Made by a program: the position numbers and the translations under genes
Shown: positions 26,131 to 35,443 of the stretch, piece after piece
Numbering within the stretch: the stretch's first letter is position 1
Layout of the letters: each line of letters starts with the position of its first letter
The notes under the pieces: generated by a model
The model's input: the letters and a program-made list of their open reading frames with translations, nothing else
What the model was told of the DNA's origin: nothing
Databases searched by the model: none
Source: an uncultured Bacteroidia bacterium
GTDB lineage: Bacteria; Bacteroidota; Bacteroidia; Bacteroidales; ML635J-15
Assembly: GCA_902791865.1 (NCBI GenBank)
Contig: CADAXK010000002.1
Location: 124,001-188,000, forward strand
DNA length: 64,000 nt
Reading direction: 5' to 3'

Positions 26131-27297
26131 ATGAAAAGATTTAGTATAATAGCTGTATTTGCTTTGTTTATAACGACTTGCTCTTTCGCACAAATCAAAG
26201 TTTTCCCAATTTCGGATACGGAAACGACAATAAAGAAAAATGCGTTCATGTATTATCTTCCGCAGACGACATTGGAGGTAAAAATCAAAGTGACTACAGA
26301 AACTTTAGTGCCTGGTCCTTATTCAAAATATGCAGAGAAGTACTTGTGCATAAAAAATGCAGCAACAAGTATAGTTTCCGATGTAAAGATTGAAAATGTT
26401 GATATAAACGAAATTGCACAGCCAGATCCAAATGCTTGCTATATGGTTGTGTGCGACCATGATGCAAATATCAATTACAACAGCAGGGGCATTATAATTG
26501 GATATAACTGCGGAGAGCAAACAGATGAATACAAATCGGCTGAGAGCCATTTTTCAAAGAACTCTAGCATTGTAATTCCTTCGTTTACTGACTATGGTGT
26601 CAAACAGAATTTTACAAAAAATACAGATACGACATACAAGGTCGTTGAGGTTGATTCCGTTTTCCAGAAGATACCTATTTATAATAAGGTAATCATAAGC
26701 AAAGACGAGGAAATGAAAGCCGAAGAAGCTGCCAACTATATCATAAAGATTAGAAAGCGCCTTTTCAAGGTGCTTACAGCACAGTTCGAAACTGAAACAC
26801 CACCAACAGATATTGAAATCATGGTAAACGAACTGAAAAATATGGAAAACCGCTATCTTGAATTGTTCATCGGTAAGATTGAAAGGGAAACAAAAGAATA
26901 TGTCTTCTACTATACGCCACAGCCAGAATTGACAGAAGAGAGGATTCCTATTTGTTATATTACTGAAGATGATGAACTTGTGGAAAAGAAAGCCGAAAAT
27001 TCAGAGCCTGTATATCTTGTCATGAAGAATGCGCAGGCGACAAAGGAAATAGGTAATTTCTACGGTAGGCAACATGACCTTAAGAAGAAGGAAAAGGAGA
27101 TGGGTCTATACTACAGGATACCGTCGGATGTAGTTGTTTCTGTTGATTTTGATGATTTTACATATTATAAAAGTGTGATTTCGATTCCTCAGTGTGGTTA
27201 TGTTGGACATTTGCCTGCCGAAATATTTAAGAACAAGAACCTTAAGATTGCGTTTGACGAAAAGTTCGGTTCTATAAAGGGCATATATACAAAATAA
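26131..27297 (+). CDS. DUF4831 family secreted protein
   Basis: The 388-residue product has a signal peptide (KRFSIIAVFALFITTCSFAQ) and the DUF4831 start (FMYYLPQTTLEVKIKVTTET, then PGPYSKYAEKYL). The family occurs mainly in Bacteroidota, exported to the periplasm or surface; its function is not known. It has its own promoter and is followed by a hairpin at 27348. Confidence 0.8.
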   Translation: MKRFSIIAVFALFITTCSFAQIKVFPISDTETTIKKNAFMYYLPQTTLEVKIKVTTETLVPGPYSKYAEKYLCIKNAATSIVSDVKIENVDINEIAQPDPNACYMVVCDHDANINYNSRGIIIGYNCGEQTDEYKSAESHFSKNSSIVIPSFTDYGVKQNFTKNTDTTYKVVEVDSVFQKIPIYNKVIISKDEEMKAEEAANYIIKIRKRLFKVLTAQFETETPPTDIEIMVNELKNMENRYLELFIGKIERETKEYVFYYTPQPELTEERIPICYITEDDELVEKKAENSEPVYLVMKNAQATKEIGNFYGRQHDLKKKEKEMGLYYRIPSDVVVSVDFDDFTYYKSVISIPQCGYVGHLPAEIFKNKNLKIAFDEKFGSIKGIYTK

Positions 27298-27347
27298 TGC
27301 ATCTGAAACCAGAAAGTGAATATTTTGCTGAATAAATTTAATGCTGA

Positions 27348-27369
27348 AAGACACGATTTTTCGTGTCTT
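27348..27369 (+). terminator. 9-bp perfect hairpin between DUF4831 and the barrel protein
   Basis: AAGACACGA and TCGTGTCTT pair perfectly around TTTT. It lies 50 bases after the DUF4831 stop and only 14 bases before the ATG at 27384. The tail CGCGTTTTAT is a weak T-run, so it may be a terminator or a structure limiting translation of the next gene. Confidence 0.45.
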
Positions 27370-27383
27370 CGCGTTTTATAGAC

Positions 27384-29048
27384 ATGTTTGTCCTGTTGCG
27401 TAATATTCTGCCGCTGTGCATTTTGCTAATATTGTTGGGCGCCGGTGCGCATGCTCAACGGGTAAGCATATATGTGCGCGACAGCGATGCCGACAGCTAC
27501 CGCATGTATGGTGTAAAGAAATGCAACGACAGCCTTTCGGTGGATTTGTACCTGAAGGGATATATTGACAAGCAGCATCGCAAGTCACATATTTATGCCG
27601 GATTCGACAGCATAAATTATGGCAACGGCAGGGTGGATGCATACGCAACTCTAGGCGAACCTTTGCAGAATGTAAGTCTTGATGTGTCGGAAGTCCCATT
27701 CAGGGTAAGCCGTAGGAAAAAATGCAATCCGATTTTCTATCCTGAACTATGCGAACAAATTGTGGAATATTATACCGACAAAGGTTATCTTTTTGCAACT
27801 GCAAGCATTGATAGTGTAAGTTTTGGAGAGAATAGTTTTTCTGCAAAAGTAAAAGCCGACAAAGGTATGCTCGTAAAGGTTGACAGTTTGATTATCAATG
27901 GTAATGCAAAGATTAGCCATGCTTACATGGAACGCACACTTGAATTGCGGCACAATACCGTGCTGACAACCGATAAGATAGAACGAATAGACAATCGAAT
28001 CAATAACATTCCGTTCCTTGAGCAGGAACAAGCCTATCAGTTAGCCTTTTCCGACACAAAATCCGATGTTCTGCTGTTTCTGAAAGGCAAGAAGGCCAGT
28101 TCGTTCAGCGGTGTGCTTGGCATTATGCCTAAAAGCCAGACTACTGGCAAGTTGCTGATTACTGGCGACATTGACTTGTCGTTGGTCAACGCTTTTCATC
28201 GTGGCGAAAATTTCAAGTTCAACTGGAAAAAATATGAAACGCAGAACCAGACGCTTAATGTTGGCGGGGCATTCCCGTATATATTCAAGTCGCCAGTAGG
28301 ATTGGGCGCAGACTTTTCTTTGGAAAAGAAAGATTCATCGTACCTGAAAACCGACTTCTACGGCAAGGTCATGGTTGGCAACCAGATAAGCAGAGGATTT
28401 TACATATATTATCGTAATACGGCATCGTTTCCGATTGGCAACAACGATAGCATTTCGGGAAACATTACCAATTTCAGGACAAACCTTTTCGGCTTCGGCA
28501 TCGACTACTGTAGTGTAGATAACCTGCGCAATCCATACAAGGGCTTAATCTTTGCCGTGACTGCCGATGCCGGCAGGAAAAATGAAACCGAAGCAAAAAA
28601 TCCTCTTTTCCATGCCAATCTTTTCTACGACATCAGCGGATATATAGGCGTGGTTCGAGGTTTTACCATAAAGTTGCGCAACAGTACAAAATTCATTTAC
28701 AGCAAGAGCATTTTCGACAACGAATTGCTATGGGTCGGCGGTAAGAACAGCATCCGCGGATTCGATGAGTTGTCGCTTCCTGCAACTTATTACACGCTTG
28801 GAACTATTGAGTTGCGCTATTTGTTCGAACGCAATTCTGCTGTGTATGTTCTGACCGATGCAATGTATTTTGGCAAGATGTATACAGCAGAAACATCAAG
28901 CAACTATGCACTGGGCATCGGTGTCGGCATTGACTTTAGCACGCCGGCAGGAATATTTTCGCTTGTATATGCAATAGGAAAACAAAACGAAAACCCGTTT
29001 AGTTTCAACAACTCTAAAATACATTTCGGATATAAAAGCTATTTTTAG
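27384..29048 (+). CDS. BamA/TamA-family outer membrane protein (Omp85 type)
   Basis: With the ATG at 27384 the product is 554 residues with a signal peptide (MFVLLRNILPLCILLILL up to AHAQ). About 60-250 forms one or two POTRA-like units (YYTDKGYLFATASIDSVSF, LIINGNAKISHAYMERTLEL), and the rest is a 16-strand-type barrel with the conserved lid-lock motif GGKNSIRGFDE near residue 450 and a C-terminal aromatic strand ending in Phe. It is shorter than BamA, so it may be a TamA-like or lineage-specific transporter of unknown substrate. A GTG at 27363 lies within the upstream hairpin and is rejected. Confidence 0.8.
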   Translation: MFVLLRNILPLCILLILLGAGAHAQRVSIYVRDSDADSYRMYGVKKCNDSLSVDLYLKGYIDKQHRKSHIYAGFDSINYGNGRVDAYATLGEPLQNVSLDVSEVPFRVSRRKKCNPIFYPELCEQIVEYYTDKGYLFATASIDSVSFGENSFSAKVKADKGMLVKVDSLIINGNAKISHAYMERTLELRHNTVLTTDKIERIDNRINNIPFLEQEQAYQLAFSDTKSDVLLFLKGKKASSFSGVLGIMPKSQTTGKLLITGDIDLSLVNAFHRGENFKFNWKKYETQNQTLNVGGAFPYIFKSPVGLGADFSLEKKDSSYLKTDFYGKVMVGNQISRGFYIYYRNTASFPIGNNDSISGNITNFRTNLFGFGIDYCSVDNLRNPYKGLIFAVTADAGRKNETEAKNPLFHANLFYDISGYIGVVRGFTIKLRNSTKFIYSKSIFDNELLWVGGKNSIRGFDELSLPATYYTLGTIELRYLFERNSAVYVLTDAMYFGKMYTAETSSNYALGIGVGIDFSTPAGIFSLVYAIGKQNENPFSFNNSKIHFGYKSYF

Positions 29049-29147
29049 TATTTCAGGCAATGCACATTCGTATAATATCGCGCCAAATACATTGTCGTTC
29101 TGGGTGGATACAGAGATTTTGAGTGCTACATTATTAAAAAAATGTTG

Positions 29148-29155
29148 TATCTTTG
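29148..29155 (+). promoter_or_regulatory. -7 element for the kinase-regulator operon
   Basis: TATCTTTG matches TAnnTTTG exactly, 44 bases before the kinase ATG. A TTTG at 29118 is 26 bases upstream, too far for a typical -33. Confidence 0.5.
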
Positions 29156-29199
29156 CAACTGCAAATCTTATGCTGGCCAAAACTTTTGACCATTAAGAA

Positions 29200-30219
29200 A
29201 TGGAACAGGAAAGGCAAAAAAACAATGGCATCCTTGTAAAGGGAAAAATCATCAATATGGTGAATTATACCTTATTGTATTATGCTGCTATTGTGCTGAA
29301 TATCGCAATTGCCGACTCTATATACTGGAATTTTGCATGGAAGTTGGTCGTGCTGGAAGCCTTTGTGGTTATACTGGCATGTGTGGCCGTAAAAAAGATA
29401 GTTAACTCTCCTAAATGCAAAATTTGGCACTTTGTAACCTTCGAAGTCGCCATTATTATTGTCAACATGCTGTTAATAGGTTGGCTTGCTGGATGCTTGA
29501 ACTTGTTTTACATCGTTACAATTGAGTTGTCGTCCGTATATTTGGCAGTCATGATTGGAAACCCGTTCTGGGTGATAAACGAGAAAAAGCGCATCGAGGA
29601 AGTAAAGAGGATGGAGGAGGAGAAGCATCGTCTGGAACTTTATTATCTGAACTTGCAACTGAATCCGCATTTCCTTTTCAATACGCTGAATGTCATATAT
29701 ATACAATCGAGAAAGGAGAAAGCTCTTGCATCATCTGAAATGGTAATGCAATTGTCGGAATTGCTGAGATACCAGTTGTACGAAAGTGTTGACAAGAAAG
29801 TTTTGCTGAAGTCGGACTTGAAGCATATTGAAAACTACATTGAATTGCAAAAGATTCGCAAAGCGGACATAGTAATTGACTACCAAAAAGAGGGAAATAT
29901 GGACGGAGTGATGGTTTATCCGTTCCTGTTTATATCCTTCCTCGAGAATTCGTTCAAGTTTGTTTGTGAAAACTCTCTTGGTGAAAAATTTATAAAGATT
30001 TTTGTAAAAGTTGATGAAAGTTGTGTTACTTTTGTCGCACAAAATACTAAGTGTGATGTTATTTCCGATGTAAACGCACAAAAAACAAAGTCGAGCGGAA
30101 TCGGAATTGAGAATACGAAGAAGAGGTTAGACCTCTTGTATTCAGGCAAATATTCGCTTAATATTGAACAAAATGATAAGTATTTTAATGTCGAACTAAA
30201 AATATTTGAAAATGATTAA
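29200..30219 (+). CDS. LytS/YehU-type sensor histidine kinase
   Basis: The 339-residue protein has about four membrane helices in residues 20-125, a short coiled linker (IEEVKRMEEEKHRLEL), the HisKA_2-like site LNLQLNPHFLFNTLN with the phospho-accepting His, an N-box (FLENSFKF) and a G-box (SSGIGIENTKKRLDLLY). No extracytoplasmic sensor domain is visible, so the membrane part itself may sense. It overlaps the response regulator gene by 8 bases, marking them as a pair. Confidence 0.88.
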   Translation: MEQERQKNNGILVKGKIINMVNYTLLYYAAIVLNIAIADSIYWNFAWKLVVLEAFVVILACVAVKKIVNSPKCKIWHFVTFEVAIIIVNMLLIGWLAGCLNLFYIVTIELSSVYLAVMIGNPFWVINEKKRIEEVKRMEEEKHRLELYYLNLQLNPHFLFNTLNVIYIQSRKEKALASSEMVMQLSELLRYQLYESVDKKVLLKSDLKHIENYIELQKIRKADIVIDYQKEGNMDGVMVYPFLFISFLENSFKFVCENSLGEKFIKIFVKVDESCVTFVAQNTKCDVISDVNAQKTKSSGIGIENTKKRLDLLYSGKYSLNIEQNDKYFNVELKIFEND

Positions 30220-30925
30220 ATGTATTATTGTTGATGATGAACCTCTGGCACGCGAAGGCATGAGGATGAACATCGAAGAATTGGACAACCTCGAGTTGGT
30301 TGGCGAATTCGCAAGTGCTGCAGAAGCAAGCAAGTTTTTGTTGAAGAACAAGGTTGACTTGATGTTTTTGGACGTTGAAATGCCAGGAACAAACGGTATC
30401 GACTTCCTTAAGAACCTCGACAATCCACCAATGGTAATCCTTACCACTGCATATCCGCAGTATGCAGTAGAGGCTTACGAACTTGATGTTGTTGACTACC
30501 TTGTAAAGCCTATCAAGTTTGAACGCTTTGTAAGATCGGTGGCAAAGGCTGATGAAATCATGAAGATGTCGGCTTCACCATGCATTTTCGATGCTTACGA
30601 AGACAAGTTTATCTTCATTAAGTCGGAAAGAAAGTATGTAAAGGTTAATTTCGATGACCTGCTCTTCATCGAAGGACTGAAGGACTATGTCATTATTCAC
30701 GCAACACACGGAAAGTATATGACCGCAATGAATGTGAAGACCATTTTCAACAAGTTGCCGGAAAATACTTTCTTCAGAGTTAGCAAGTCGTATATCGTTA
30801 ATGTAAACCACATTGACGACATTGATGGCGCTTATATTAACATCAAGGGAAATCAAGTTCCTATCGGACGTTCGTATAGGGATTCGTTTGTTGACTATAT
30901 AAACACTCGCTTGTTGAGAAGATAG
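30212..30925 (+). CDS. LytTR-family response regulator
   Basis: The 237-residue protein has a receiver domain (1-120; acidic pair Asp8-Asp9, phosphorylated Asp54 in FLDVEMPG, Lys in YLVKP) and a C-terminal LytTR DNA-binding domain (about 135-237; FIFIKSERKYVKVNFDDLLFIE, quoted partly, and RVSKSYIVNVNHI). The ATG at 30212 is preferred over the TTG at 30206. It is the partner of the kinase; targets cannot be read here. Confidence 0.9.
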   Translation: MIKCIIVDDEPLAREGMRMNIEELDNLELVGEFASAAEASKFLLKNKVDLMFLDVEMPGTNGIDFLKNLDNPPMVILTTAYPQYAVEAYELDVVDYLVKPIKFERFVRSVAKADEIMKMSASPCIFDAYEDKFIFIKSERKYVKVNFDDLLFIEGLKDYVIIHATHGKYMTAMNVKTIFNKLPENTFFRVSKSYIVNVNHIDDIDGAYINIKGNQVPIGRSYRDSFVDYINTRLLRR

Positions 30926-30942
30926 GTAGTCTTAATAAAATC

Positions 30943-30983
30943 AAAAAAAATAATACCTTAATTTTGAGGTATTATTTTTTTTT
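30943..30983 (+). terminator. intrinsic terminator after the LytTR gene
   Basis: AAAAATAATACCT and AGGTATTATTTTT form a 13-bp hairpin around an eight-base loop, with long A- and T-runs. Its 3' half overlaps the promoter of the next gene. Confidence 0.85.
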
Positions 30984-30992
30984 GTACCTTTG
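30963..30992 (+). promoter_or_regulatory. promoter for the HPt gene, overlapping the terminator
   Basis: TTTG (30963-30966) lies in the terminator loop; after 18 bases comes TACCTTTG (30985-30992), an exact -7 match. Transcription would start near 31000, ahead of the ATG at 31026. Confidence 0.65.
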
Positions 30993-31025
30993 ACAATTGT
31001 GACAAAGATTGATTTGAAACTGAAT

Positions 31026-31352
31026 ATGGAAGCTTTCGATGAGCGCACCGCAAGTGATGCCAAGCTGAAAAATGACTTGCTGTCATGTTTCAAAAAGGAA
31101 TCGCCAAATACATTCAACATCTTGAATAGCATGGTGTTGAATAGCGATTTTGCTGGTGCAGCCAACGAACTTCACAAGTTGAAAGGCAATGTAGGCATTT
31201 TCGGATTCGACAACATTGCCGATTATATCGTCATGATTGAAAAAAAATTAAAGTCGGGAGAAAATGCTGATTATTTTGGCATGATCTTGGAATTGTCTAG
31301 GTCCGTCAATGAACATATTGTAGAATTAGAAAAAAATATATTAATAAATTAA
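31026..31352 (+). CDS. stand-alone HPt phosphotransfer protein
   Basis: The 108-residue all-helical protein has the HPt motif ELHKLKGNVGIFGF with the phospho-accepting His50 and the usual second helix (LMIEKKL-like IVMIEKKLKSG). HPt proteins shuttle phosphate between receivers. The upstream TTG (30990) sits inside the promoter, so the ATG at 31026 is taken as start. It follows a LytS/LytTR pair, which normally needs no HPt, and precedes an SPFH gene by 11 bases. Confidence 0.8.
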   Translation: MEAFDERTASDAKLKNDLLSCFKKESPNTFNILNSMVLNSDFAGAANELHKLKGNVGIFGFDNIADYIVMIEKKLKSGENADYFGMILELSRSVNEHIVELEKNILIN

Positions 31353-31363
31353 ATCGAAGAGTT

Positions 31364-32533
31364 ATGGGTTTGTTCACAAAACTGAAAAATGAATTTATTG
31401 ACATTATCGAATGGCTCGATCCGACCAATAATACGATTGTGTATCGCTTCGAGAGATATCAGAACGAAATAAAGATGGGAGCAAAGCTCACCGTAAGGGA
31501 GTCGCAGGTAGCAGTCTTCATTAACGAAGGACAGATTGCCGATGTGTTCCAGCCAGGTATGTACACGTTGACAACGCAGAACATGCCAATACTTGCAACA
31601 TTGAAAGGATGGAAGTATGGTTTCAACAGCCCGTTCAAGGCAGAAGTTTACTTCGTCAACACCAAGAAGTTCCTTGACAACAAGTGGGGTACTCCGAATC
31701 CCGTAATGGTAAGGGACCCCGAATTCGGTCCTGTTCGTCTGCGTGCATTCGGCGTTTATGAATACAGGGTTGAAGATGCCGCTAAGTTCATTAAGGATAT
31801 TGTTGGAACCGATGGCGACTTTACAGTTGAAAAGATTAACAACCAGTTGCGCAACATAATAATTACCAGATTCTCGGATGCTGTAGCAGAATCGAAGATT
31901 CCAGTTCTTGACATGGCATCGAACTATAACGAGTTCTCTGAGAAGATCGGACAGGTAATTATCGATGAATACAAGGAATACGGTTTGAACATGACCAAGT
32001 TCCTCGTTTCCAATATCAGTCTGCCCGAAGAGGTTGAAAAGGCTATGGACAAGCGTTCGAGCATGGGCGTTCTTGGTGACCTCAACAGATACACGCAGTT
32101 CCAGGCAGCAAATGCTATGGAAGCAGCTGCTACAAACCCAGGCGGAGGCGCCGCAGCATCAGGAATGGGAATGGGCATGGGATTTGCTATGGCAGGTCAG
32201 ATGATGAATGCAATGAACCCGATGATGAATCAGCAGCAAATGTACCAACAGCCTCAGCAGGGTGGCTATCAGCAGCAACAGCCGATGGCTCCGCCACCAA
32301 TGCCAGCTGCATCAACATTCTTTGTTGCTGTAAACGGACAGCAGTCTGGTCCGTTCGACATGAATACATTGTCAACAATGGTTAAAAATGGTCAGTTGAC
32401 CAAGGATACTTTGGTATGGAAGCAGGGTATGCCAGCATGGGCAGCTGCAGGTTCGGTACAGGAATTGTCATCACTGTTCGGTGCTGTCCCTCCGCCAATG
32501 CCAGGGATGCCACCCGTACCGCCACAAATGTAA
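31364..32533 (+). CDS. SPFH-domain protein with C-terminal GYF_2 domain
   Basis: The 389-residue protein has an N-terminal SPFH/band-7-like region of the YdjI (virion-core-protein-like) type: VRESQVAVFINEGQIADVF, then YGLNMTKFLVSNISLPEEVE (about 1-230). A low-complexity Ala/Gly/Met and Gln/Pro-rich linker (about 245-320) leads to a GYF_2 domain (FFVAVNGQQSGPFDMNTL, LVWKQGMPAWAAAG; about 322-378) and a proline-rich tail. It probably forms ring-like scaffolds under the membrane, with GYF_2 recruiting a partner. No membrane helix is seen. Confidence 0.82.
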   Translation: MGLFTKLKNEFIDIIEWLDPTNNTIVYRFERYQNEIKMGAKLTVRESQVAVFINEGQIADVFQPGMYTLTTQNMPILATLKGWKYGFNSPFKAEVYFVNTKKFLDNKWGTPNPVMVRDPEFGPVRLRAFGVYEYRVEDAAKFIKDIVGTDGDFTVEKINNQLRNIIITRFSDAVAESKIPVLDMASNYNEFSEKIGQVIIDEYKEYGLNMTKFLVSNISLPEEVEKAMDKRSSMGVLGDLNRYTQFQAANAMEAAATNPGGGAAASGMGMGMGFAMAGQMMNAMNPMMNQQQMYQQPQQGGYQQQQPMAPPPMPAASTFFVAVNGQQSGPFDMNTLSTMVKNGQLTKDTLVWKQGMPAWAAAGSVQELSSLFGAVPPPMPGMPPVPPQM

Positions 32534-32558
32534 TTGATTAACTTTAATAGATTTGAAT

Positions 32559-32942
32559 ATGAAACTCAGATGCTTTTTATTGGTTGTTTTTGCTGCATTA
32601 GCATTCGGCGCAAAGGCGCAGACTCTAACAGCAAACGAAATCCCCGATGGAATAAATCCTGACGACTATGGATTTCCACGGATGGAAGAATACGAGCAGC
32701 AGATGCCAAAAGATGCAGATTTGTGTTCTCTTTCTTTTGAAAATGCAACCGGCTATTATGTCGATGTTTGGATTGATAAGTCGTACAAGGGTAGGATTAC
32801 ACCATGGAAGCGCATGGCGATGAAGATTTTATCGAAGGACAGCGAAGTGTATTTCAGAACTAGCGGCGGAACTTTCCAGTGGTACACAAAAGCCGAATGC
32901 GATGGCGCTTTCGTACTTGAAGTTGAAGAGGACGAAGATTAG
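32559..32942 (+). CDS. small secreted hypothetical protein
   Basis: The 127-residue product has a signal peptide (KLRCFLLVVFAALAFGAKAQ) and a compact domain with aromatic strands (SFENATGYYVDVWIDKSYKG, FRTSGGTFQWYTKAE) ending in an acidic tail. The family is not recognised. It lies 25 bases after the SPFH gene and 2 bases before nrnA, so it bridges the two groups. The ATG at 32559 is preferred to the TTG at 32553. Confidence 0.65.
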   Translation: MKLRCFLLVVFAALAFGAKAQTLTANEIPDGINPDDYGFPRMEEYEQQMPKDADLCSLSFENATGYYVDVWIDKSYKGRITPWKRMAMKILSKDSEVYFRTSGGTFQWYTKAECDGAFVLEVEEDED

Positions 32943-32944
32943 AG

Positions 32945-33985
32945 ATGCCGATTATTAGTGCTTTTGAAAAAGAACTTGCTATATTCTCGGACAAACTGAA
33001 ATTGTCCGAGAATATAGTCATTATACACCATTATAATCCGGATGGTGATGCTATCGGCTCATCGCTGGGTTTGTACAATGCTCTAAAGCAGACAGGCAAG
33101 TCGGTTAAGGTCATCAGCCCGACATTCTTTCCCGACAACCTGAAATGGATGCCCGGGGCAAAGGATATGAAGGTCATTGGCAAGAAAACACAGGAAGACC
33201 AAACAATCCTAGATGGCGCCGACATGATAATTTGCGTTGACATGAACGCGAAAAAAAGAGCTGGCGTTATTCAACCACAATTTGAAAAATCGACAGCCTA
33301 TAAGGTTCTTTTCGACCATCATCCTTATGTTGAAAAGTTCACCGACATTGCAATTGCCGACACAAGTTATTCATCTGCTTGCGAGCTTATATTTGAAGTA
33401 ATTGAGAATACTTATCTCAACCAATACTTTAATATGGATGTGGTTACTTGCCTATATACTGGAATCCTTACCGATACAGGTTCTTTCGAGTATAGCTCAT
33501 CGAATCCGAACCTTTTCAGGGTAGTTGGCAAGATTATGGAATTCGGCATCGAGAAGAACAAGATTTACAACAGGTTGTTCAATGCGTGGTCGGAGGACAG
33601 AATCAGGTTTATGGGCTTTGTTACTTGTAGCAGAATGGTTGTCATGCCGGAATACAAGACCGCCTACATTTACATAACTGCCGAGGACAGAAAACGATTC
33701 AGAGAGAAATTCGGTGATACAGAGAACTTTGTGAACATTCCAATGCAAATAAACGGCATTGTATTCACCGCAATATTCATTGAGCGCGACAACTTCATCA
33801 AGGCAAGTTTCCGTTCAAAAGGAACGTTTGATGTCAATTCGTTCAGTGCCAAGCATTTCAACGGAGGTGGTCATGTAAATGCATCGGGAGGCGAGGCCTA
33901 TATTCCGTTGAACGAAGCCTGCAAGAAGTTTGAGGACCTTGTAAAGGGTGAATATGCTGAGGAGTTAAAGAATTACATTTACTAA
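32945..33985 (+). CDS. nrnA: DHH phosphoesterase, NrnA-like (oligoribonuclease/pAp phosphatase)
   Basis: The 346-residue protein has the DHH motifs HHYNPDGDAIGSSLG, ICVDMNAKKRAG and FDHHPY for two metal ions, plus the DHHA1 motif FNGGGHVNASGGE. NrnA-type enzymes degrade very short RNAs and dephosphorylate pAp. In Bacteroidota this gene is often followed by a gldI-type FKBP lipoprotein, as here. Confidence 0.9.
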   Translation: MPIISAFEKELAIFSDKLKLSENIVIIHHYNPDGDAIGSSLGLYNALKQTGKSVKVISPTFFPDNLKWMPGAKDMKVIGKKTQEDQTILDGADMIICVDMNAKKRAGVIQPQFEKSTAYKVLFDHHPYVEKFTDIAIADTSYSSACELIFEVIENTYLNQYFNMDVVTCLYTGILTDTGSFEYSSSNPNLFRVVGKIMEFGIEKNKIYNRLFNAWSEDRIRFMGFVTCSRMVVMPEYKTAYIYITAEDRKRFREKFGDTENFVNIPMQINGIVFTAIFIERDNFIKASFRSKGTFDVNSFSAKHFNGGGHVNASGGEAYIPLNEACKKFEDLVKGEYAEELKNYIY

Positions 33986-33995
33986 ACTATGTAAC

Positions 33996-34577
33996 ATGCT
34001 TGTAAAAAAGTTGTTATATATAACAATTCTTACTTTTTTGGTTGTTTCCTGCAAGTCGAATGGTGAGCAAACAGAAATAAAAGATCCGTATTCAAAAGTC
34101 AAGGCGGAAAAGCAGGAAGAGACTATCCAGATAAACAAGGATATGCTTGATGTCAACAGGGATATTGTAGAAAAGTATATCGCTCGTCACAACTGGGAAA
34201 TGATAGAAACAGAATCAGGACTTTTGTATATGATTTATGCAAAAACTAATGATATAGAGGTAAAAAGCGGAGATATTGTCGAGTTTTCCTTTAAGACTTC
34301 CTTGTTGAACGGAGATGTGCTATACGATTCCGATGCAACCGGCAACAGAAAAATGACAATAGACAGGAATCAGGAAGAGTCGGGGCTTAACGAAGGCCTA
34401 AAGCTCATGAAAAAAGGCGAGAAGGCCTATTTTATCCTTCAGCCGCATTTAGCTTTCGGTGTGGCAGGAGATTCTTACAAGATTCCACCGTATTCCGTTT
34501 TGGTTTACGACATTGAGGTGGTCGACATAAAGTCACCGGAGAGCGAATTTTCAGATTACGGAGAGGTTGTACTATAA
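33996..34577 (+). CDS. FKBP-type peptidyl-prolyl isomerase lipoprotein
   Basis: The 193-residue product has a lipoprotein signal (LLYITILTFLVVSC, Cys19) and one FKBP domain (about 85-180: VKSGDIVEFSFKTSLLNGDV, YFILQPHLAFGVAG, PPYSVLVYDIEVVDI). It resembles GldI, which is thought to help fold exported proteins. It overlaps the next gene by a single base (TAATG). Confidence 0.85.
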   Translation: MLVKKLLYITILTFLVVSCKSNGEQTEIKDPYSKVKAEKQEETIQINKDMLDVNRDIVEKYIARHNWEMIETESGLLYMIYAKTNDIEVKSGDIVEFSFKTSLLNGDVLYDSDATGNRKMTIDRNQEESGLNEGLKLMKKGEKAYFILQPHLAFGVAGDSYKIPPYSVLVYDIEVVDIKSPESEFSDYGEVVL

Positions 34578-35443
34578 TGAAGCGATTTTATTACATATTC
34601 ATATTTTTATTTGCAGTCGCAATAATGCATTCATGCAAAGGAAATTACGGTGACTTTAATGTTGCTGAATCTGGATTGCAATATCGTTTTGTTGAATCGC
34701 ATGAAAATGCCCAGCTTCCAAAAATCGGTAATGTGCTTGAACTTGAATATTCGTATGAAAAGGAGGATGGTACTATTCTTTTCGATTCTCGAGAAGGAGG
34801 AAGGAAATACATGAAAACCCTTCAAAAGCCAGCACATACAGGCGGCTGCATCGAGGATGGGTTGGCAATGATGCATGAAGGCGATTCGGCAATATTCAAG
34901 ATTAGCGCAGAAAATTTCCTGCTCTTTTCGGAGAAATACGGACATTTGCCCAATGGAGTCGATGCGCTTGATCCTATCATCATAAAGGTTAGGCTAGTTG
35001 ACATTATGGACGAGAAGGACATGGAATTGTATCTGTCGTCGCGTTATCACACAGGCGAAGAGAAGGAAATGGAAATCCTTGACAATTATCTCAAAAACGC
35101 AAATATTACTGCCGAGCCAACGGAATCGGGTTTATATTTCATTGAACGCAATGCTGGTTCGGGTGATTATATAAAGGAAGGCAATGATGTTGCTGTAAAC
35201 TATACGCTTACGCTTACTGATGGTTCGCTAGTGGAAACTACGCTTGGTCAGGAACCGATGACATTCGTTGTCGGAAGAGAAAAGTTCATTGCTGGTTGGG
35301 AGGAAGCCATAAGGATGATGAAAAAAGGAATGACGGCTACAGTAATCATTCCGTCAAAAATAGGATATGGTTCCGAAACAAAGGGTGATATTTTGCCTTA
35401 TTCAACATTGATTTTTGATATTGAAATCCTTGATGTTAAATGA
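34577..35443 (+). CDS. FKBP-type lipoprotein with one degenerate and one canonical domain
   Basis: The 288-residue product has a lipoprotein signal (FIFLFAVAIMHSC, Cys17), a first FKBP-like domain (about 45-155) in which the usual FDSS and aromatic pocket residues are eroded, and a second domain (about 190-288: AVNYTLTLTDGSLVETT, YGSETKGDILPYSTLIFDIEILD) close to consensus. It overlaps the next gene by 4 bases (ATGA). Confidence 0.83.
   Translation: MKRFYYIFIFLFAVAIMHSCKGNYGDFNVAESGLQYRFVESHENAQLPKIGNVLELEYSYEKEDGTILFDSREGGRKYMKTLQKPAHTGGCIEDGLAMMHEGDSAIFKISAENFLLFSEKYGHLPNGVDALDPIIIKVRLVDIMDEKDMELYLSSRYHTGEEKEMEILDNYLKNANITAEPTESGLYFIERNAGSGDYIKEGNDVAVNYTLTLTDGSLVETTLGQEPMTFVVGREKFIAGWEEAIRMMKKGMTATVIIPSKIGYGSETKGDILPYSTLIFDIEILDVK

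Noticed and set aside
27363..27383. GTG start for the Omp85-type protein
   Set aside because: It lies inside the 27348-27369 hairpin and adds residues ahead of a good signal peptide.
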